Shown piece after piece: positions 8,339-16,568 of a stretch of DNA of 64,000 bases; positions within the stretch are counted from its first letter, which is position 1, and each line of letters starts with the position of its first letter. The position numbers and the translations under genes were made by a program. Origin of the DNA: DASPFV01 sp035620975 (GTDB lineage Bacteria; Acidobacteriota; Vicinamibacteria; Vicinamibacterales; 2-12-FULL-66-21); assembly GCA_035620975.1 (NCBI GenBank), contig DASPFV010000340.1:1-64000 (forward strand). Reading direction: 5' to 3'. The notes below the pieces were generated by a model. The model saw only the letters and a program-made list of their open reading frames with translations. It searched no databases and was not told where the DNA came from.

Positions 8339-8968
8339 ATGAAGGTCTCTGGCGTGGCGGCCGTGCTCGGGGTGCTGCTGGCCCTTCCGCCGGCAGCCAG
8401 CGCGCAGGTCGTGCGGGTGGCGGGGACGATCCGCGACGACTCCGGCCGGCCGATCCGGGGCGCCACTATCGTCGCGGCCAATCCGGACCAGGCGCCGAGG
8501 ACGTTGACGGCCTCGACCGACGAGCGGGGGCGATTCGGCATGATTGGCCTGCGGCGCGGCCGCTGGGTCTTCACGGTGGAGGCCCCCGGATTCGAGACGC
8601 GGCGGTTCGCCGAGGAGCTGTCCGCCATGCGACCGAACGCCAGGCTCGATGTGCGCCTCTCGAAAGGCGCTGCGCCCGCTCCACCGCCGGCCCTGTCCGG
8701 GATCAAGGGAAGCGAGGTGCAGCTGCGCATCGACGCCGCCGAAGCCCGCGCGCGCGCAGACGACCTGGACGGCGCGATCCAGGCGTACGAGGATCTCCTG
8801 GCGCGCGTCCCGGCGCTCACCCTCGTCTACCTGCGGCTGGGCGAGCTGCACGAACGGAGGGCCGACGTGGACCGGGCGCTCGGGGCTTACCGCCAGGCGG
8901 CAACCGCCGACCCCGGGAACAGGCAGGCCGGCGAAGCCATCGAGCGGCTCACCAGGCGCGGAGGATGA
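8339..8968 (+). CDS. Secreted carboxypeptidase-regulatory-like domain plus TPR protein
   Basis: A 209-residue protein with a clear signal peptide ending PPAASAQ. Residues about 25-110 form a carboxypeptidase-regulatory-like beta-sandwich (GTIRDDSGRPIRGATIVAAN ... GRFGMIGLRRGRWVFTVEAPG). Residues about 125-205 contain two TPR units (DDLDGAIQAYEDLLARVP and ADVDRALGAYRQAATADPGN). Proteins of this build are common in Acidobacteriota; no enzymatic role is visible and a periplasmic scaffolding function is likely. The gene at 12141 has the same two modules. The VWFA gene starts 1 nt after this stop, so the two form an operon. Transcription likely starts at the shared TATACT box 9 nt upstream. Confidence 0.8.
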   Translation: MKVSGVAAVLGVLLALPPAASAQVVRVAGTIRDDSGRPIRGATIVAANPDQAPRTLTASTDERGRFGMIGLRRGRWVFTVEAPGFETRRFAEELSAMRPNARLDVRLSKGAAPAPPPALSGIKGSEVQLRIDAAEARARADDLDGAIQAYEDLLARVPALTLVYLRLGELHERRADVDRALGAYRQAATADPGNRQAGEAIERLTRRGG

Positions 8969-8969
8969 C

Positions 8970-10259
8970 ATGACCGCACGGCTCGCATGTCTGTCGACAG
9001 CGCTGTGGCTCACGTCGGGTGCGCCGTATCCGGATGCGCAGCAGAAACCGGGGACCGCGCCGGATCACTCCGGCACGTTCCGGACGACGACCAGCCTGGT
9101 CGAGGTCGACATCATCGTCAAGGACCGGGACGGCCGATTCGTCTCCGGTCTCACGGCGGACGATTTCGACGTGTACGAGGAAGGCGCGCTCCAGGCCGTC
9201 CAGCACTTCTATCTCGTCACCGAGTCACCGGCCCCTCCCGGCGAGCTGGCCGCCGACGTCGTGCTGCCGCGCTCGCCCGACCAGACCGGCCGGCGTGTCT
9301 GGATTCTGCTCTTCGATGCCGAGCACCTCTCGTCGACGGTGCTGGCCCGCGCCAAGCACGCGGCCATGGATTTCGTCAACGAGCACGTCCGCCCGAGCGA
9401 CCTCGGCGGCATCTTCGTGAACGGATCGCTCTGGCAGGGACGCCTCTCGAACAACCGGCAGGAGCTGCTCGACGGCATCCGCAGCGCCATGCCGGCGTTC
9501 GAAACGACGGCCGGCCGGCTGGGCCTGCTCATCGAGTTTCCGCGCATCCCGTCCGAGTTCCTGGCCACGCGCATCGACAGCGGCGACCGGCGGGTGCTCG
9601 AGGACCTCACCGAACAGGCCTGCATCGACGAGCCGCAGGCCTGCGCGCTCACGGGGGGCCGCGAGAACATCCAGGACGTGATCGAGCGCAAGGCCCAGAC
9701 CTACGTGCGCGAGGCGCGCCGGGCCGCGCGGACGACGCTCGACTCGATCGCCTACATCGCGCGGAACCTGTCCAGGCTCGAAGGGCGGAAGACGCTGCTG
9801 CTCCTCTCGGAGGGGTTCTTCGTCGACGGCCTGCGAAGCGAGCTGCCCCAGCTCGCCGGCCAGGCGGCGCGGGCGGGGATCACGATCTATTCGCTGAACG
9901 CCCGCGGCACGGCTGGCGTGGCCGGGCGCATCCTGGCCGACGCCAGCGTCGCGCGCGGGAGCCTGTCGACCGAAGGGGATTCGTCCGAAGAGGGCCTCGA
10001 CGTACTCGCCTCGGAGACCGGCGGCATGTCCATCCGCCGCACCGACAACTTCGCCGGCGCGCTCGGGGCCATCGCCCGCGACACCAGCACCTACTACGTC
10101 CTCGCCTACTCCCCCACGAACGCCACGCTCGACGGCAGGTTCCGGAGGATCGAGCTGAAGGCGAAGTGGCAGGGGCTCGAGGTGCGGGCCCGGCGCGGGT
10201 ACATCGCGACGCCGGTTCCCGCGCCCAAGGCGATCCGCACCAAAACGACCGGCTCCTGA
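8970..10259 (+). CDS. VWFA-related domain protein (acidobacterial family)
   Basis: A 429-residue exported protein (N-terminal signal-like segment, then DAQQKPGT). It opens with the family hallmark VEVDIIVKDRDGRFVSGLT followed by ADDFDVYEEGALQAVQHF. A von Willebrand A-like Rossmann domain comes next (VWILLFDAEHLSS ... KTLLLLSEGFF ... ITIYSLNARG). It ends with TSTYYVLAYSP and RFRRIELKAKW, as in TIGR03436-type proteins. The metal-site pattern is not a classical DxSxS MIDAS (FDAEHLSS), so ligand binding by metal is uncertain. Function is unknown; in this phylum such genes often sit beside CRD/TPR proteins, as here. A GGAGG sequence 6-10 nt before the ATG serves as ribosome-binding site for this internal operon gene. 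Confidence 0.85.
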   Translation: MTARLACLSTALWLTSGAPYPDAQQKPGTAPDHSGTFRTTTSLVEVDIIVKDRDGRFVSGLTADDFDVYEEGALQAVQHFYLVTESPAPPGELAADVVLPRSPDQTGRRVWILLFDAEHLSSTVLARAKHAAMDFVNEHVRPSDLGGIFVNGSLWQGRLSNNRQELLDGIRSAMPAFETTAGRLGLLIEFPRIPSEFLATRIDSGDRRVLEDLTEQACIDEPQACALTGGRENIQDVIERKAQTYVREARRAARTTLDSIAYIARNLSRLEGRKTLLLLSEGFFVDGLRSELPQLAGQAARAGITIYSLNARGTAGVAGRILADASVARGSLSTEGDSSEEGLDVLASETGGMSIRRTDNFAGALGAIARDTSTYYVLAYSPTNATLDGRFRRIELKAKWQGLEVRARRGYIATPVPAPKAIRTKTTGS

Positions 10260-10305
10260 TCGCGGACTGCCGCCCTGGTCCACGGAAACGGTCGAACGCG
10301 GATTG

Positions 10306-12126
10306 TCACCGGAGCGACGTGAGGGCCCGCATGCGGCCGTCGGTCGCCTGAAGGAAGAAGCCCTCCCATTCGCGCCGGATGCGATCGATCTTCGCGACGT
10401 CGCTGCCGCTGGCCGTCCGCCCGGCGCCGACCACGAACACGAAGGCCTGCCGGTGCACGCGCGGAGCATCGGCGGATGACGGGATGCGCGGCCCGTGGAT
10501 GGCCACGACGTCCTGAATGAGCACGTCCCGGCGGGTCCCGTTGAACGTCACCCCGATGCGCGGCGCATCGTCCCCATCCCGCGCCGGCGAGACGTTCGTG
10601 GGGTCCTGGACGTAGAAGAACGGCGGAACGGCCGACTCGGGCAGCAGGCCCATCGCATACTGATCGAGACGGCTGTAGCGTTCGACCGCCGCGACCGTGC
10701 GGAAGGCACCCCCGCCGAGATCCTCGATGTCGTTGCCCTCCATGACCGAGGCGTCCGAATCGAAGAAGAAACTCCAGTGCGCCTCGCCCCGCCCGAGGAG
10801 CGCATCCGACCGCCGGCCGGTGTGATCGCGGAACTCCAGGAAGGCGAGCCAGCGGTGGCCGACCTCCTGGCCCAGGACGCTCACCGTGTTGTTCTCGCCG
10901 AGAAAGCGCTGCCTCGGGTCGTCCGGGTACTTGCCGATCCAGTCCATGACCGCGAAGCTCCGCAGGCGTCCCGCGCTGCCGAAATCGGCCGCGGCATCGA
11001 ACACGTCCAGCCCGATTCCGCGGATCTCATTGGCGACGGTCGTCTCGTACGCGAAGGCATCGCGGATGATCGCCGCGTCGGTCCAGATGATGAGCTGATC
11101 GTAGTTGTCGGGGTGATCCCGGTAGAACCTGCGCGCCACTTCGACCGTGTCGAGCTGCGCCCGCTGGGCGAAGCGCTCGCCGAGCGCCGCGCCGCCGCCG
11201 GGCGTCGGGCCGCTCGCGCTGAGATCCACCGGCGTGAAGTCGCCGGTGCGGCCTGGCGAGACGCCGATCACGGCGTCGGTCAGCCCGGCCGCGTCGCCGA
11301 ACTTCATCTCGATCGTTCCGCCCGCCAGCAGCGTGACCTGGACGGTGATCGTCTGCGGCAGGTCGAATCCGCGAACCGCGCACCACGTGACCGTGTACTG
11401 GTCCGCCGTGGCCTGGAGAAACACGCGGCCGCCGGCGCTCGGGTCGAGATCCGCCAGGAACGGCGCGACGCGCGGCGGGCCGGTGAGCAGACGTGCCACG
11501 TTGCGCTCCGTGCTCGCCCGGTCCTCCTCCTCGAAGGTGATGTTCCCGTCGGAGTTGACGAAGGCCGCCTGCTGCGCGGCGCCGAAGAACGGAAAGGCGA
11601 ACGGCACGGCGACGGCCGAGCTGTCGTCGTCGGAAAGGGTGAGGCGGGTGCCCAGCGTGGAGCGGAACGTGCCGTCGATCCGGCTGACGTCATAGCCTCC
11701 TGCGGAATTCCGGGCAAAGCGCAGGCCCGCACCCCGGAGGTCGTAGGGGTTCGGCGGCGCGATCAGGTCGCCGACGTCCTCGAGCACGGCCACCTCCCCG
11801 ATGTCGACGGCGTCAGCGCCCGCGGCGGGAGGCGCAAGCACCGCGGTCGGGGTCGCGCGTCGCTGGCGGTTCAGCCACAGGGCGTCGAGGACGCGTCCCC
11901 GCGGGTTGCCGTCGATGCCCGTCGGTTTCGGCAACGGGGCCGGCGCGGGCGCGCCGAGGGCAGGCTCGGTGTCGGACTCGAGCGCGATCGCGCAAGGGTT
12001 CTGGCCGCCGGCGGGAGGAGGCGAGGGTTGAGGGGAATCGCTCCCGCCGTTCGAACCGCCGCCGCACGCGGCGAGCACGAGCACGGTCGATGCCGCGGCG
12101 AGCAGCGCCCGGGCGCGTGCGGCCAC
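10306..12126 (-). CDS. Large lipoprotein with nidogen-like region and degenerate zincin motif (QEVGH)
   Basis: A 606-residue predicted lipoprotein from a GTG start: short basic lead, hydrophobic stretch, then LAACGGGSNGGS with the lipobox cysteine and a Ser/Pro/Gly-rich linker. The region around FPFFGAAQQAAFVNSDGNIT resembles nidogen-like extracellular domains, including the EMKFGDA strand. Further on, VLGQEVGHRWLAF sits where a zinc protease would have HExxH, but the first His is Gln. A later segment (GEAHWSFFFDSDASVMEGND) is rich in His and Asp and could supply other ligands. It may be a non-catalytic relative of surface metalloproteases. It starts 14 nt after the TPR gene stop, with AAGGAG as ribosome-binding site, so both are probably one transcript. 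Confidence 0.65.
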   Translation of the reverse strand: MAARARALLAAASTVLVLAACGGGSNGGSDSPQPSPPPAGGQNPCAIALESDTEPALGAPAPAPLPKPTGIDGNPRGRVLDALWLNRQRRATPTAVLAPPAAGADAVDIGEVAVLEDVGDLIAPPNPYDLRGAGLRFARNSAGGYDVSRIDGTFRSTLGTRLTLSDDDSSAVAVPFAFPFFGAAQQAAFVNSDGNITFEEEDRASTERNVARLLTGPPRVAPFLADLDPSAGGRVFLQATADQYTVTWCAVRGFDLPQTITVQVTLLAGGTIEMKFGDAAGLTDAVIGVSPGRTGDFTPVDLSASGPTPGGGAALGERFAQRAQLDTVEVARRFYRDHPDNYDQLIIWTDAAIIRDAFAYETTVANEIRGIGLDVFDAAADFGSAGRLRSFAVMDWIGKYPDDPRQRFLGENNTVSVLGQEVGHRWLAFLEFRDHTGRRSDALLGRGEAHWSFFFDSDASVMEGNDIEDLGGGAFRTVAAVERYSRLDQYAMGLLPESAVPPFFYVQDPTNVSPARDGDDAPRIGVTFNGTRRDVLIQDVVAIHGPRIPSSADAPRVHRQAFVFVVGAGRTASGSDVAKIDRIRREWEGFFLQATDGRMRALTSLR

Positions 12127-12140
12127 CGGACGAGGTCTCC

Positions 12141-13061
12141 TTACTTCACGTCCTTGAGCTGCTCGAGCAGCTTTTTCGCATCTTCCAGCTGGGGGGAATC
12201 GGGCCGCGCCATCGAGACGAACTTCTCGAAATCAGCCTTGGCCTCCGCCATCTTCTCCCCCGCGATGTAGGCACGCCCGCGATAGTAGTAGGCCTCGGCC
12301 TGCTGGGGCCACTGGGCGATGACCTTGTCGAGGATGGCAATCGCTTCGGCCGCCTTCTTATCGTTGATGAGCGTGATGGAGGCGTTGATGAACGAGACGG
12401 CATCCGGCGCCTTGGTGATGTCGACCGTGTCGAGCATCTTGTAGGCCTCCTCCTTGTCGCCCTTCTCCATGTAAACGTCAGCGAGGAGCAGCTTCGTATC
12501 GACGCTGTCGGGCTCGGACGCGAGGCCCATCTTCGCGTGCTCGATGGCCTTCTCGTAATTCTTCTCGGCGGCGTAGGTCCGCGCGATGAACGGATGGATC
12601 TGGATCGTCGGGTACTTGGCGAGCAGCGCCTCGTAGATCTGCCGGGCCTCGGCGAACTTGCCGCCCTGCGCCAGCTCCATCGCCTTCTTTGCCTCGTTCT
12701 GGATCTCGACGGTCGGATCGACCGGGCGCGCGAGCGCCACCGTGATCGGCGGCTTGCGCTCGTTCGGACCGAGCGTCACCTCGATCCGGTTCGGCTCGAA
12801 CCCTTCCTGAAGGAACTCGATCGTCCAGTCACCAGCCCCGAGATTGTTGAGGCGCCACTCCCCCTTGTTGTTGGTCTTCGCCTGGACGACGTCGGTCTGC
12901 CCCTTCATGAGCGCGCGGATGACCACGCCCTCCGCCGGCTGGCCCTGATCGTCCTCGACCTTGCCTTCGATGCGGCCGTTCCCCCGTGACTGCGCGGAGG
13001 CCGCGGCCCCTGCCGCCAGGAGGCAGGCCAGGATGAATGCCGGTATGCGTCGTCTCTTCAT
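12141..13061 (-). CDS. Secreted carboxypeptidase-regulatory-like plus TPR repeat protein
   Basis: A 306-residue protein with a signal peptide (MKRRRIPAFILACLLAAGAA, cleavage near ASAQS). The N-terminal module (GRIEGKVEDDQGQPAEGVVI ... WTIEFLQEGFEP) is a carboxypeptidase-regulatory-like sandwich. From about residue 140 to the end are four to five TPR-like helical repeats, for example GKFAEARQIYEALLAKYP and KNYEKAIEHAKMGLASEPDS, finishing KKLLEQLKDVK. It is the same architecture as the gene at 8339. Lysine and glutamate content is higher than in neighbouring genes, typical of TPR proteins. A GGAGAG ribosome-binding site lies 4 nt before the ATG. It precedes the large lipoprotein on the same strand. 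Confidence 0.85.
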   Translation of the reverse strand: MKRRRIPAFILACLLAAGAAASAQSRGNGRIEGKVEDDQGQPAEGVVIRALMKGQTDVVQAKTNNKGEWRLNNLGAGDWTIEFLQEGFEPNRIEVTLGPNERKPPITVALARPVDPTVEIQNEAKKAMELAQGGKFAEARQIYEALLAKYPTIQIHPFIARTYAAEKNYEKAIEHAKMGLASEPDSVDTKLLLADVYMEKGDKEEAYKMLDTVDITKAPDAVSFINASITLINDKKAAEAIAILDKVIAQWPQQAEAYYYRGRAYIAGEKMAEAKADFEKFVSMARPDSPQLEDAKKLLEQLKDVK

Positions 13062-13181
13062 GATCTCTCCACTTCAGGCGCGGGCTGTCGGCCGGCCTGC
13101 GTCGTGTCAGTGTAACGATCGCGGGTGAGCCGAGACAAGCGGCAGGGCCATGCGCCGGCCGGCGGTCGACGTCCGCGCCGG

Positions 13182-13457
13182 CTACTTGGCGAAGCGATCG
13201 AAGATATCGACGAGCTCAGTCAGCCGTCTCGACTTCTCCGGCTCGCCCTTGGTGATGCCTTCGGGGACGCAGCGCTCGACGTGATACCGCAGGATGGCCA
13301 GGCTGATACGGTTCAGCGCGGCCTCTGCGGCAGCCAGCTGCTGGAGGATGTCGACGCAGAGCCGCGGTTCCTGCACCATCCGCCGGATCCCCCGGACCTG
13401 TCCCTCGATTCTGTTCAGGCGTGTAACCAGACTCTGCTGCTGCGATTCGTCCAACAT
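13182..13457 (-). CDS. csoR: CsoR/RcnR-family metal-sensing repressor, probably copper
   Basis: A 91-residue all-helical DNA-binding protein of the DUF156 family (RLNRIEGQVRGIRRMVQ at the DNA-contacting helix). The sensing residues are present as C-H-C: Cys in RLCVDILQQ, and His and Cys in YHVERC with the 4-residue H-to-C spacing found in copper-binding CsoR. Persulfide sensors of the CstR type lack that His, which argues for metal sensing. No copper ATPase or chaperone gene is adjacent, so the target may be elsewhere or only itself. A 24-bp palindrome upstream (13487-13510) overlaps a TATAGT box and is a good autoregulatory operator candidate. Confidence 0.85.
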   Translation of the reverse strand: MLDESQQQSLVTRLNRIEGQVRGIRRMVQEPRLCVDILQQLAAAEAALNRISLAILRYHVERCVPEGITKGEPEKSRRLTELVDIFDRFAK

Positions 13458-13486
13458 GCGCGGTTGTCTCCTCCCCGTCCCCGTGT

Positions 13487-13510
13487 CAGGCGCATGAGAC
13501 TATACGCCTG
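13487..13510 (-). promoter_or_regulatory. Palindrome overlapping the csoR -10 region, candidate CsoR operator
   Basis: The arms are CAGGCGCAT and TATACGCCTG around a GAGAC centre; 8 of 9 arm positions pair. On the minus strand it covers the TATAGT hexamer at 13504-13499 upstream of the csoR ATG. A TTGACA is present at 13521-13516, but only 11 bp from TATAGT, shorter than the normal 16-18 bp. So either the -35 is not used or the promoter needs an activator. Confidence 0.45.
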
Positions 13511-13612
13511 AAGGGTGTCAACGTTTCGTCCGGCTGTGGTTCAGGTCGCCGGAACAGGAAATTTTCTGCCGGCCGGGGAATACGATGCCGGCCTTGACTC
13601 CGGCACGCGAAC

Positions 13613-13630
13613 TGAATGAACATTCATTCA
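13613..13630. promoter_or_regulatory. FadR-box-like perfect palindrome TGAATGA-N4-TCATTCA
   Basis: Perfect 7-bp arms with an ACAT centre. This is the same symmetry and sequence as the box described for the Bacillus subtilis fatty-acid-degradation repressor FadR, itself a TetR-family protein. The last base is the A of the ATG of the TetR gene at 13630. A TTGACT lies at 13594-13599 and a GAACAT hexamer at 13618-13623, 6 nt before that ATG, so a bound repressor would cover the -10 and start codon. Confidence 0.65.
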
Positions 13631-14250
13631 TGACGGTCGCCACTGCCCGCCGTCCGCCTGCTCCGCGCTCCGACCGAGGGGACAAGCGGGACGCCATCCT
13701 TCGCGGCGCCATCGACACCTTCGCCGCCCGCGGCTTCTTCACCGCCCAGGTCGCCGACGTGGCGCGCGCCGCCGGCGTCGCCGCCGGCACCGTGTATCTC
13801 TATTTCCGCGGCAAGGACGATCTCCTCATCTCGATCTTCGAACGGACGATGAAGGAGGCAATCACCGAGGGGCGCGCGAGCATCGCCCGGCTGAACGATC
13901 CGATCCGGCAGCTCCGGGAGATCGCCCGCCGCCACCTCGATCGTCTCGGCCGTGACCGGGCCCTGGCCATCGTGTTCCAGATCGAGCTGCGACAGTCGAC
14001 GAAGTTCATGGAGCGCTTTTCGACCACGCACCTGCGGGAGTACCTGGGCATCATCCGCGAGGTCATCGTCGAGGGCCAGAAAGCGGGGCTGTTCAGCCGC
14101 GACATCAATCCGACGCTGGCAGCCAAGCTCTTCTTCGGCGGGCTGGACGAGATGGCGACGAACTGGATTCTCAGCCGCCGGAAGTACGTGCTGGCAGACG
14201 AGGCCGACGCCATTGTCGATCTCTTCGTCGGCGGCCTGTCCGCCAGGTAG
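13630..14250 (+). CDS. TetR-family repressor, likely regulator of the downstream beta-oxidation operon
   Basis: A 206-residue regulator with an N-terminal TetR helix-turn-helix (RDAILRGAIDTFAARGFF ... ARAAGVAAGTVYLYFRGKDD) and a C-terminal ligand domain of the FadR/TetR_C type (RFSTTHLREYLGIIREVI). It is first in a run of beta-oxidation genes and has a FadR-like palindrome at its own start, so acyl-CoA-responsive autorepression is the likely regime. The start at 13630 is preferred over the in-frame codon at 13585: it places the first residues just before the HTH, and a -10-like hexamer ends 6 nt upstream, consistent with a leaderless message. fadN follows after 10 nt. Confidence 0.85.
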   Translation: MTVATARRPPAPRSDRGDKRDAILRGAIDTFAARGFFTAQVADVARAAGVAAGTVYLYFRGKDDLLISIFERTMKEAITEGRASIARLNDPIRQLREIARRHLDRLGRDRALAIVFQIELRQSTKFMERFSTTHLREYLGIIREVIVEGQKAGLFSRDINPTLAAKLFFGGLDEMATNWILSRRKYVLADEADAIVDLFVGGLSAR

Positions 14251-14260
14251 GCAGACGACC

Positions 14261-16546
14261 ATGCACATCCGAACTGCCGCCGTGCTCGGCGCTGGTACGA
14301 TGGGAGCCCAGATTGCCGCGCATCTGGCGAACGCCGGGATTCCCTCCCTGCTCCTCGATGTCACACGCCAGGTCGCCCGCGACGGCCTGGAGCGGGCGCG
14401 GGGCCTTCGCCCCGATCCGTTCTTCACCCCCGACGCATCGCGGCTGGTGCGCACGGGTGGCTTCGACGAGGATCTGGCGTCCATTGCCGGCTGCGACTGG
14501 ATCATCGAGGCGGTCATCGAGCGGCTCGACGCCAAGCGCGCGCTGCTGGACCGCGTCGAGCCTCACAGGGCCGCCGGCGCGATCGTCAGCTCGAACACGT
14601 CCGGGATCCCGCTCTCGGCGATTGCCGAGGGGCGGTCGGCCCCCTTCCGCAGGCACTGGCTCGGGACGCATTTCTTCAACCCGCCCCGATACCTGCCCCT
14701 GCTGGAACTGATCCCAACGGCGGACACCGACCCGGCCGTGACGGCTGCGCTGGCGGCGTTCGCCGATCGCCATCTGGGCAAGGGCGTGGTCATCGCGAAG
14801 GACACGCCGAACTTCATCGCCAATCACGTGGGGCTCCACGGGGTGATGCAGGTCTTCCGCGCCCTCGAGAGCGGTGAGTACACGATCGAAGAGATAGACG
14901 CCATTACGGGGCCGGCAATCGGCCGGCCGAAGAGCGCCACGTTCCGGACGATGGACATCGCCGGCATCGACGTGCTCGCGCACGTGACGAACAACCTCGC
15001 AGAGCGGCTCACCACTGACGAGGATCGCCGCGCCTTCACGCTGCCGCAACTGGTGAAGGACCTGGTCGCTCGCGGGTGGGTCGGCGCCAAGAGCGGCCAG
15101 GGCTTCTACAAGAAGGATGCGTCGGGCGAGATCCTGACCCTCGATCCATCGACGATGGAGTATCGGCCCAAGGCGTCGGCCCGGCTGCCATCGCTCGAGG
15201 CGGCGCGATCGATCGAGGACGTGGGCCAGCGCATACGCGCACTGTTCACGGGCGAAGACAAGGTCGGCCGCTTCCTGCGGGACACGTTCTGCGCGAGCCT
15301 CGTCTACACGGCGCGCGTGGCGCCCGCCATCGCCCACTCGATCGACGACGTGGACCGCGCGATGCGATGGGGGTTCGGCTGGGAGCTCGGGCCGTTCGAA
15401 ACGATGGATGCGATCGGTCTGCCCGCGATCGTCAGCTCGTGCCGGATCCACGACGTTCCGCCGCTGTTGGCCGAGGCCCTCCAGCGAAGGGGCTTCCGCA
15501 CGCCAGCGTCGGCCGACACGTATGCGCGGGTTCCCCCGGTCGGCCCGGGACTGCTGATCCTGCGGTCGGCACGCGAGCAGTCCCGCGTCATGAAACGGAA
15601 TGCCGGTGCGAGCCTGATCGACCTGGGCGACGGCGTGCTGTGCGTCGAGTTCCATTCGAAGATGAACGCGATCGGCGGCGACACGATCCAGATGCTCCAG
15701 GCCGGCGTGAAGGAAGCCGCCGCGGGCTTCCGGGCGCTGGTGGTGGGGAACGACGCCGTCAACTTCTCGGCCGGCGCCAACCTGATGCTCCTGCTGCTCG
15801 AAGCGCAGGAGGGCAACTGGGACGAGGTCGATCTCATGGTCCGCGCCTTCCAGAGCGCGACCATGGCGCTCAAGCACGCGGACGTGCCCGTCGTCGTGGC
15901 GCCTGCAGGCCTGACGCTCGGCGGTGGATGCGAGATCGCTCTCCACGCCGATCGCGTCCAGGCCGCGGCGGAGACCTACATGGGCCTCGTCGAGGTGGGC
16001 GTGGGCCTCATCCCGGCCGGCGGCGGCACCAAGGAGCTCCTCGCACGGGCCATGGACGACGCGGTGGCAGGGGTCGAGGCGCTGCCGCTGGTGCAGCGCG
16101 TCTTCGAGACGATCGGCTTCGCGAAGGTCTCGGCCAGCGGACCCGATGCCCGGCGGATCGGATACCTCCGGGATGTCGACGCGGTGAGCATGAACCGCGA
16201 ACGGCTGATCGACGAGGCCAGGGCGGTCGCGCTGGCGCGCGCCGAGTCGTACGTCGCTCCGCAACCCAGGACCGCGATCCGCGTGGGCGGACCGGACCTG
16301 CAGGCCGCCCTCAAGCTCGGCGTGCACCTGGCGTGGCGCGCCGGCCGGATCTCCGACCACGACGCGCGCATCGGGCGGAAGCTGGCCTGGATTCTCGGCG
16401 GCGGATCGGTGCCGCACGCGACGACGCTCACGGAGCAGCAGCTCCTCGATCTCGAGCGGGAGGCCTTCCTGAGCCTCTGCGGCGAGCCCAGGACACAGGA
16501 ACGCATCGCGCATACGCTGAAGACGGGGAAAACGTTGCGGAACTAA
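14261..16546 (+). CDS. fadN: 3-hydroxyacyl-CoA dehydrogenase / enoyl-CoA hydratase (FadN type)
   Basis: A 761-residue bifunctional beta-oxidation enzyme. Residues 1-180 form the NAD-binding 3-hydroxyacyl-CoA dehydrogenase domain (AVLGAGTMGAQIAAH), with catalytic segments HFFNPPRYLPLLEL and NFIANHVG. Two C-terminal dehydrogenase helical domains follow (second one WGFGWELGPFETMDAIG). The enoyl-CoA hydratase/crotonase domain occupies the last third, with the oxyanion-hole region NDAVNFSAGANL and GLTLGGGCEIALHADR. The order dehydrogenase-then-hydratase matches FadN of Bacillus (about 790 aa), not the E. coli FadB order. Followed by two hydrolases, fadA and fadE, it gives the same fadN-fadA-fadE order as in Bacillus, plus the inserted hydrolases. 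A short GGTTC repeat follows the stop. Confidence 0.93.
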   Translation: MHIRTAAVLGAGTMGAQIAAHLANAGIPSLLLDVTRQVARDGLERARGLRPDPFFTPDASRLVRTGGFDEDLASIAGCDWIIEAVIERLDAKRALLDRVEPHRAAGAIVSSNTSGIPLSAIAEGRSAPFRRHWLGTHFFNPPRYLPLLELIPTADTDPAVTAALAAFADRHLGKGVVIAKDTPNFIANHVGLHGVMQVFRALESGEYTIEEIDAITGPAIGRPKSATFRTMDIAGIDVLAHVTNNLAERLTTDEDRRAFTLPQLVKDLVARGWVGAKSGQGFYKKDASGEILTLDPSTMEYRPKASARLPSLEAARSIEDVGQRIRALFTGEDKVGRFLRDTFCASLVYTARVAPAIAHSIDDVDRAMRWGFGWELGPFETMDAIGLPAIVSSCRIHDVPPLLAEALQRRGFRTPASADTYARVPPVGPGLLILRSAREQSRVMKRNAGASLIDLGDGVLCVEFHSKMNAIGGDTIQMLQAGVKEAAAGFRALVVGNDAVNFSAGANLMLLLLEAQEGNWDEVDLMVRAFQSATMALKHADVPVVVAPAGLTLGGGCEIALHADRVQAAAETYMGLVEVGVGLIPAGGGTKELLARAMDDAVAGVEALPLVQRVFETIGFAKVSASGPDARRIGYLRDVDAVSMNRERLIDEARAVALARAESYVAPQPRTAIRVGGPDLQAALKLGVHLAWRAGRISDHDARIGRKLAWILGGGSVPHATTLTEQQLLDLEREAFLSLCGEPRTQERIAHTLKTGKTLRN

Positions 16547-16568
16547 AGGGTTCAGGGGGTTCAGCACA

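Noticed and set aside
5801..8968. A 1055-codon open frame on the plus strand across the AmiE/NamZ fusion
   Set aside because: Only its last 209 codons (from 8339) make a recognisable protein; the rest is the shadow of the opposite gene and has low-complexity His/Arg/Asp composition.
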